A DNA stretch of 64,000 nucleotides from Pyrus communis (lineage: Eukaryota; Streptophyta; Magnoliopsida; Rosales; Rosaceae): positions 13,050,471 to 13,114,470 of the forward strand of contig NC_084819.1 of NCBI RefSeq assembly GCF_963583255.1. Reading direction: 5' to 3'. How positions within the stretch are numbered: the stretch's first letter is position 1; every line of letters starts with the position of its first letter. Under the pieces are notes generated by a model. The model was not told where the DNA came from and made no database searches. It worked only from the letters and a program-made list of their open reading frames with translations. Position numbers and translations under genes: made by a program. Shown here piece after piece: positions 57,913 to 64,000 of this stretch.

Positions 57913-60900
57913 ATGGTGGTGGTGAAAGTCGGGTCAAATTCCATGGCGAATATTTCTGGGCTTCGCGGCCCGCTGTGGTGGATGCAGTGGGCCAAGCGTG
58001 GCTGGGCAATCGCCGCCGTCGGATTCGCCGTCTTCGTCTTCGTCTTCGCTCTCTCTGTCGCCTCCTACTATCGGAGTTCCGAGCCGGAGTCCAACATCGC
58101 GAACTCATTTCATCGCATCACCACCTCCGATTTGATCGACCTGACATTGTTGCACAGCGCCAAAGATAGAGGCGCCCGTACCGCACCGTAACCCTTTGCT
58201 AATCAAATTTTAATTACCATGTGTTTCAGCTCCTAATTAATTTCTCCTTGATTTGATTACCCTCTTGTTTAATTTTTGGTTTTGCAGTTTGTTTAGATGG
58301 AAGTTTGCCTGGCTACCATTTTCAAAAGGGATTTGGATCCGGCGCCAAAAATTGGCTACTTTTCATTGAGGTCTTAAAATTTCAAAATTCTTATGTTGTT
58401 GGAAAGGCGCAGAAATAACTGGTTATGAACTTTTAATCGAAACTGGAATTGGACGGATACTAAACAGACAATAAAATGCCCTAAACCTTAGTGTTACATG
58501 CGTTATGTTTCCCGATTAATAATTTCTTTAAAATTTTGTAACCAATTCTGTTTGTGCATATTTCTTGCAATTGTTTTGTTCAATTTCATTGCATTTACAT
58601 GTTCTAGTTGGTTTGTTTATTAATGGATTTATTAATGGATTTATTAGGTTGAAATGTTGAAATGTAGGGTGGAGGTTGGTGCAACACAATAGAATCATGT
58701 ATTTTGCGTAAACATATGCATTTAGGATCTTCCAAACATATGGGACGTCGAGTTCACTTTACTGGGATTTTAAGCCCTTACCCTGACCATAATCCGGGTA
58801 ATTATATTCTGCTCAGTTGCTTCGTATATGTACGATCACCATAATCCGGGTAATTATATTCTGCTCAGTTGCTTAATTATTTGTAGTTTTAACTCAATGT
58901 CAAGTTAAACAGTTAACTGATGTGATTCAATTCCAATTTTGGAGCATTCTCTAGGATTCTTTAACTGGAACCGAGTCAGAATACAGTATTGTGATGGCGC
59001 ATTTATAGCCGGTCACCCTGATAATGAGTTGAAGGTAAGTTATGTTTGGAGATTTTCTGCCTTGTTTGAGAATCAGTAGTAATTTTATTAATGGAGGTTT
59101 TATTGCTCTTCAATGGTATAGAATGGAACGGAACTTTTCTTTAGGGGCCAGCTCATCTGGGAAGCAATTATGGATGAACTCTTGTCATTTGGCTTGTCAA
59201 AAGCGGAACAGGTATCAATCTTACAGGCCCTTCTTTTGGGAAGCAATAATGTGTGTGAATAACAATCTTACAGGCCCTTCTTTCGGGATGCTCTTCTGGT
59301 GGGTTGGCGGCTCTTATACATTGTGATGAATTTCAACATCTTTTGCCTAAGGATGCCACTGTCAAATGTCTAGGGGATGCGGGTTTTTTTCTTGATGAGT
59401 ATGTTTTATGCATACCAGTTCCTTCTGCACCAACATCTTTTAGCTAATCTGCTTGGCATGAAGTTTTTCTAGGATCATATATTTTCACATGTGAACTCTT
59501 TGAGGGCCATAATTTCGTTCCTATCTTTGCTGTTTCCTTATTCTACTGTTCCTAGTTCATACATTAGGAAATAAGACCTATCACAATCGAACACCTTTGA
59601 ACCATTCTCTTTTCTATCAAATTTGCAATTCTCCCTCTCAAGCTACACTAGGAATGTTGAAATTCTTGCAAGGTCTTACTAACTACTTGTTCTACGTGTA
59701 TAAAGCCCTTTTTCTTAAAGCATCATCTGTGCTCTTACTAGTGATCACATAGCTACATTCTGTTTCGTACATTTCAGGAAAGATGTTCTCCACAATCCTA
59801 CCGTGAGATCTCTCTTTCGTGATGTTGTCAACCTTCAGGTTATGCTCTGACATTGACGATACTAGCTTATACAATCCCTTTCTTGGTGATACTTATCCTA
59901 GTTTTTGGGTATAACTTTAGTTACTACCTAGGTGATAGTGTAGGGTTGTTGGGTTTGACGGATGGAATGAATATGAGGTGTCACAACATGTATCAATATA
60001 ATTTTCAATCTTAAATATGGTACATCTGTTAATTCTTATTTTAGACTCTGGCATGTCATACTGATTTTCTTATTCACGCTGTATCAGGGGTTAGCGAAAA
60101 GTTTGAACAAGGATTGTGTTGCGAGAATGGAACCAGATAGGGTAGATTTTATTTTCTTCTTTTTTATATGGTACCAATGATTAAATTTGGGATGTTCTTA
60201 TTTTTCCTCTAGGTTATGGTTTTTAACACAGCCCCAATCGTTTGTTTTTATGTAGTGTATCTTTCCTGAAGAAATTGTTAAAAACATCAAAACCCCCGTG
60301 TTCCTCGTTCAATCAGCTTATGATTTTTGGCAAGTAAGCTTCCTCAGAACTCAAAGCTTCATTTGCTTATCATCTGAATTTGACTTACATCCCTTTTCTC
60401 TTTTTTCGTATGTGATGATCATTAGATACAAAATACCTTGATACCTAAAGCATCCGATCCACATAGCTACTGGCAAAATTGCAGACTGAACATTTATAAT
60501 TGCAATTCTACCCAGGTTGAAATACTTCTAGGTATGTATATACCACTGTCGTTAGTCAAAAGGTAGATTTTTGTTCAGGGTCTTCTTGTTATATTACATT
60601 GAAACTAGGATTCTTACTGTCTTTCTACCAATTGCAAATGCAATCAGCGGGCATTACCTGCAGCATCACTAGCTCGAGGCCTCTTTTACAGAAAATATGA
60701 TTCATTCATCGGACACTAATTGGTTGTATAATGAAGAATAGTTGTAAACAAAATACAGTGGCAAAATTAAGTCGAATCATTTTGTACAGCTTTCCGGGGA
60801 TCTCTGCTGAAGGCGCTGAATGATTTCGAGAAAAATAAGGAAGGAGGAATGTTTATAAGTTCTTGCTTTATTCATTGCCAGACATTGATGACTGAGATAT

Positions 60901-61309
60901 GGAATTCGCCGAAATCTTTAAGGATAAACAACAAGGTGAGGAAAGTTTTATCATTTGTATTCGAATGCCGTTATCATGTGGAGATTTCTTGTTAACTCAA
61001 ATATGGTGACGGAAGTTCTATCACCCCAGCCGTATATTTCTCTGTGAGACAGATGAAAGCATAAATACCATAAGCTTAAGCTGCTTAGTGTTATCAAATC
61101 AAAATCTGTTTTTCTTTCATTTGTTTCTTGGTTTTCTGTCACTTTCTTAACTAAACTGGGCATCTGACTGTTTTGAGCTTTGCTATTCCGAATAGACAAT
61201 TGCAGAGTCTGTGGGGGACTGGTACTTCAATAGAAGTGCAGCGAAGCTAATAGACTGCCCGTTTCCATGCAATCCGACCTGCTACAATGTGAATTTCACT
61301 CGAGATTGA
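57913..61309 (+). CDS. Pectin acetylesterase, PAE-1 copy B
   Basis: Complete twelve-exon gene: 57913-58177, 58288-58370, 58668-58797, 58955-59034, 59122-59211, 59274-59398, 59778-59838, 60088-60141, 60256-60333, 60426-60531, 60790-60935 and 61196-61309; 443 codons. The triad Ser223 (GCSSGG), Asp319 and His386 is intact. Changes from copy A include VVKVG for VERVG near the start, WQNC for WEKC, AFRG for GFRG and a terminal RD for RG. Intron 5 has shrunk to 62 bp, very short for a plant. Intron 3 carries a short direct duplication that repeats the donor (aatccgggtaattatattct occurs twice). The start at 57913 is kept for consistency with copy A, although the frame here is open upstream. Confidence 0.92.
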
Positions 61310-62119
61310 TTGAACTCAAGAAACGCTTTCAACTTTTCAACTGTTGTTCCGAACTGTAGATCTTTGGAGCCTCAGTTCACCCTAGTGAAAATTCTATCCT
61401 CCTTGTCCAGACTCCAAGCAGGATCCTATCGCTGCAGATATTGAGAACGAGGGTGTGTAGAGAAAATTTAAACCAGTTTATAGCTGCTGTCACTTCTTTT
61501 TACATGGAGGAGGAAACATTGTTTTTTACATTCAAAGGCTAGGGACCAATTTGCTACAGCTTAGTGATGTAGCTGTGTATAAAAAGACGATAATGTACGT
61601 GTAATGATTTAATCTTGTATTAATTTTACTCGTTAAATTTGAAGCGTTGAATCATAAATACTAAACTGAAAATTTTAAAACTAGTTTCTTGAGCTACAAG
61701 CTCTATATCTAGTCCATAAGCTAAAGCAAAAGGGCTCTAGTTTTTATATTACGTGCTCATTGAGAATCATCTCATGCGAATTAACGGTTGATTGTGTGTT
61801 CAGAATCTGACATTTTCTTTTAATATGCAAAATTTTTTTCTGTGCTTCAAAATAATGCTACCTTTCTTTTTGGTCTGAAAATAATGGCCTACCTTTTCCT
61901 TTTTTTTTGGTTGATAATAATACGCTACCTCATTCTATGGATTTATTCTATTAAACATTGTTTCTTGCAAGAAAAGCAAAAACAAATAAACAAAAAAATT
62001 AAAGTAAAATTAAAAAACCAAAAACCAAAAACAAAATAAAACAAAATGAAAATTGGCAGTTAATTTTTCAGTGTCCGTTTGACTGCGTGAGCAGAGCACC
62101 GGAGGCAGTCAGTCAATTG
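61310..62119. other. PAE-1 to PAE-2 spacer, copy B
   Basis: Counterpart of 28067-28931: PAE-1 3'UTR, an A-rich tract near 61970-62050 and the PAE-2 leader. No gene or defined element. Confidence 0.5.
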
Positions 62120-64000
62120 ATGGTGGGGCCAATGGCGAATCCCAGGCTTCGCAGCCTTCTATGGTGGCGAAGGTGGGCCAAAAAGGACTGGGCAATCGCT
62201 GCCATCGGATGTACCGTTATCGCCTTCGCTCTCACTCTCCTCTCCAACTCTTGGCGCGACGAACCAGACTCCGAAATCTCCCGCCCGTTTCTTCCCAACG
62301 CCGCCGCCTTCGATTTCGTCGACTTGACCTTGCTGCGCAACGCCAAAGATAGAGGCGCCTGTACTCAATCCCATCCCCTCTACTTTCCAATCTCTTTCTA
62401 TCATCTCTCTCCCCCTAATTGTTTGAATTTTGGTTTTGCAGTTTGTTTGGACGGGACTGCCCCTGGCTACCATTTCAGGAAGGGATTCGGATCCGGCGCC
62501 AACAATTGGCTGCTTCACATTGAGGTCAAAATTCTATCCCTGTGCCTTTTTTACAGGTCTAACACAAATTGTTGTTGGAAATTCAACTCAAAACAAGTTG
62601 GTGCTATCTATTGTTGAAAATCAATGTCAAAGTTAGGCATGGAAAGTTAGGCAATGTTAGGTATGGTTGAATAAAAATTATTAGGTGCAATTAATGTGTT
62701 TTGTGTGGTAATAAATAATCTTAGTTTAATCATTTGGTTTGCTATAAATACCCAAGTTCTCAAGCATTGTAAATCATCCCATCCAAATCCCACTTCCAAT
62801 TGTGAAGAAGCTTGTAAGCTTTCTTATTCCAATAGTTTGTAAACCTTTTTCATATATCAAAGTCCAAGTGTTTTGCCAAAGCTTGTTGCTTCCCTCCTTT
62901 CTCTATTTCTTTCTTTGTCCAATTTTATTTGAGAGTGCAAAGAGAAAGAGGTGTGATAGAGTTTGTAAACTTATCACCCACATATTTTGGTATTGAGTTA
63001 GTAAACTGTCAAATACCAACAATTGTTCCATTCAATTTCAGTGAATATGCATATGCTAGTAGATTTTTATGTTTAGAAAGGAAAATTGTGTGATGGGTTT
63101 GGTTCAAAAATCGAAAATGTAGGGTGGAGGTTGGTGCAATTCGATTGAATCGTGTTCTTGGCGCAAAGGTACTCTACTAGGGTCTTCTAATTACATGGAT
63201 CGTCGAGTTCCCTTTTCTGGGATTTTGAGCTCTCATCCATCACAAAATCCTGGTAAGCTTGATTTTATTCGGCTGCTACTTTTATTCCCGTAACGCTTCG
63301 TTTTGTAATTCTAGCTCAATCTAAGTTGTTGGCCATCTAATTGATGTGATTCAATTCATTGTTTGGAGCATTCTCTAGAATTCTTTAACTGGAACAAAGT
63401 CAAAATCCGATACTGTGATGGCGGATCCTTCGCTGGCCACCCGGAAAATGAGTCTAAGGTGCATTGTGTTTGGAGATTTTGCTGCCTTGTTTTAATTTTA
63501 TAAATGGAAGAATGTAAGCTGTTATTTTAGCATTGGCTGTTCTTCTATTTCATAGATTGGATCAGGACCTTTTTTTAGGGGCCAGCTCATCTGGGAAGCA
63601 GTTATGGATGAACTCTTGTCAATTGGCTTGTCAAAAGTGAAAGAGGTATCTTGTGCTTACTTCGGTTAAGCTCTATTTGAATAATATGAACTGCAGTTCA
63701 CAGCTTTTAAACATCAGAAATTTTCTATGCATGTATTGATGATTATGACTATACAAAATGTCTTTTCCACTCTCGTTCTAAGAGCTGGTTTCATTGGTAT
63801 TATAATGATATGATTGGTCCAGTAATTGTAATAACATTCTCCGCAAGAAAAGTATTGTTTTCCACCATGAGCTAATTTAAAGCTACTCATCGAGATTATT
63901 ACAAAGAATGGTCTTTTTCTGCTAATATGTATGAGTGGCACTCTTACAGGCACTTCTTTCAGGATGCTCTGCCGGTGGGTTAGCGACTCTTATACATTGT
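62120..64000 (+). CDS. Pectin acetylesterase, PAE-2 copy B, cut by the window edge
   Basis: Exons visible: 62120-62360, 62442-62524, 63123-63252, 63379-63458, 63556-63645 and 63960 to the edge, in the same phases as PAE-2 copy A. The nucleophile motif SGCSAGG is present in the last partial exon. The first exon ends GCCT/gtactc instead of GCCC/gtactc, changing the junction residue from Leu to Phe but keeping the donor. Intron 2 has gained a 449-bp solo LTR. Whether this copy also carries two terminal exons cannot be seen. Confidence 0.9.
62573..63021 (+). mobile_element. Solo LTR in PAE-2 copy B intron 2
   Basis: 449 bp starting tgttggaaattcaac and ending aaataccaaca, flanked by the 5-bp duplication attgt (62568-62572 and 63022-63026). 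A TATA-like ctataaatac lies near 62742. Copy A has the empty site (catattgttccattcaaca), so the insertion came after the segmental duplication or is specific to copy B. Confidence 0.93.

Larger units (their letters stand above)
51742..64000. repeat. Segmental duplication, copy B (continues past the window)
   Basis: Colinear with 18827-30363; offset about 33.17 kb in ALG10 and 33.25 kb in PAE-1. The left breakpoint is in actin intron 3 (gaaaccatttcaac). B-specific features are about 540 bp at 53190-53730, loss of the ALG10 upstream segment, and a solo LTR at 62573-63021. Confidence 0.95.

Overview
This window is nuclear DNA from a flowering plant. The genes carry many GT-AG introns, the spacers are AT-rich, and the families are plant-specific: a SIAMESE-type CDK inhibitor, plant pectin acetylesterases (PAEs) and a plant cyclic-nucleotide-gated channel. 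Plant SINE, TRIM, MITE and long-LTR debris fills the rest. The repeat types suggest a woody rosid, perhaps Rosaceae of the apple/pear group; that is inference, not a database match. Exon models were read by hand from reading frames, splice dinucleotides and family knowledge.

Layout. 1-3480 (minus): a WD40-repeat gene running off the left edge. Its first exon is interrupted by a 457-bp TRIM retrotransposon with a 5-bp target-site duplication. 3481-7515: a duplicated piece of the WD40 upstream region (one copy inside a SINE), nested MITEs and a hairpin MITE. 7516-8058 (minus): a single-exon SIAMESE-related CDK inhibitor. 8059-16500: repeat-rich spacer with a fold-back element carrying a broken ribosomal protein L35 fragment, and a complete SINE. 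17413-19640: an intact actin gene. 20775-23281: ALG10, the ER alpha-1,2-glucosyltransferase that completes the N-glycan precursor. 24667-28066 and 28932-33375: two PAE genes, the second with two candidate terminal exons. 35160-41190: a scrambled second copy of the PAE/channel unit, holding a channel fragment and a PAE pseudogene. 41935-44588: an intact but short CNGC-type channel. 45424-45477: an orphan exon resembling the first exon of a complex I subunit. 47539-50656: a 3.1-kb probable solo LTR.

51742 to the right edge is a second copy of the block starting at 18827 (actin 3' end, ALG10, PAE-1, PAE-2). It begins inside the third coding intron of actin, so the second actin is a 5'-truncated pseudogene. 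The second ALG10 and PAE-1 are intact, and the second PAE-2 is cut by the window edge. The copies differ by small substitutions and several large indels: a solo LTR, a lost ALG10 upstream region and a lost MITE part. Both PAE genes act on cell-wall pectin, ALG10 acts in the ER and actin is cytoskeletal; I see no operon-like functional logic. The main interest is structural: serial segmental duplication, exon duplication and transposons altering genes. I found no sign of a new multi-gene system.
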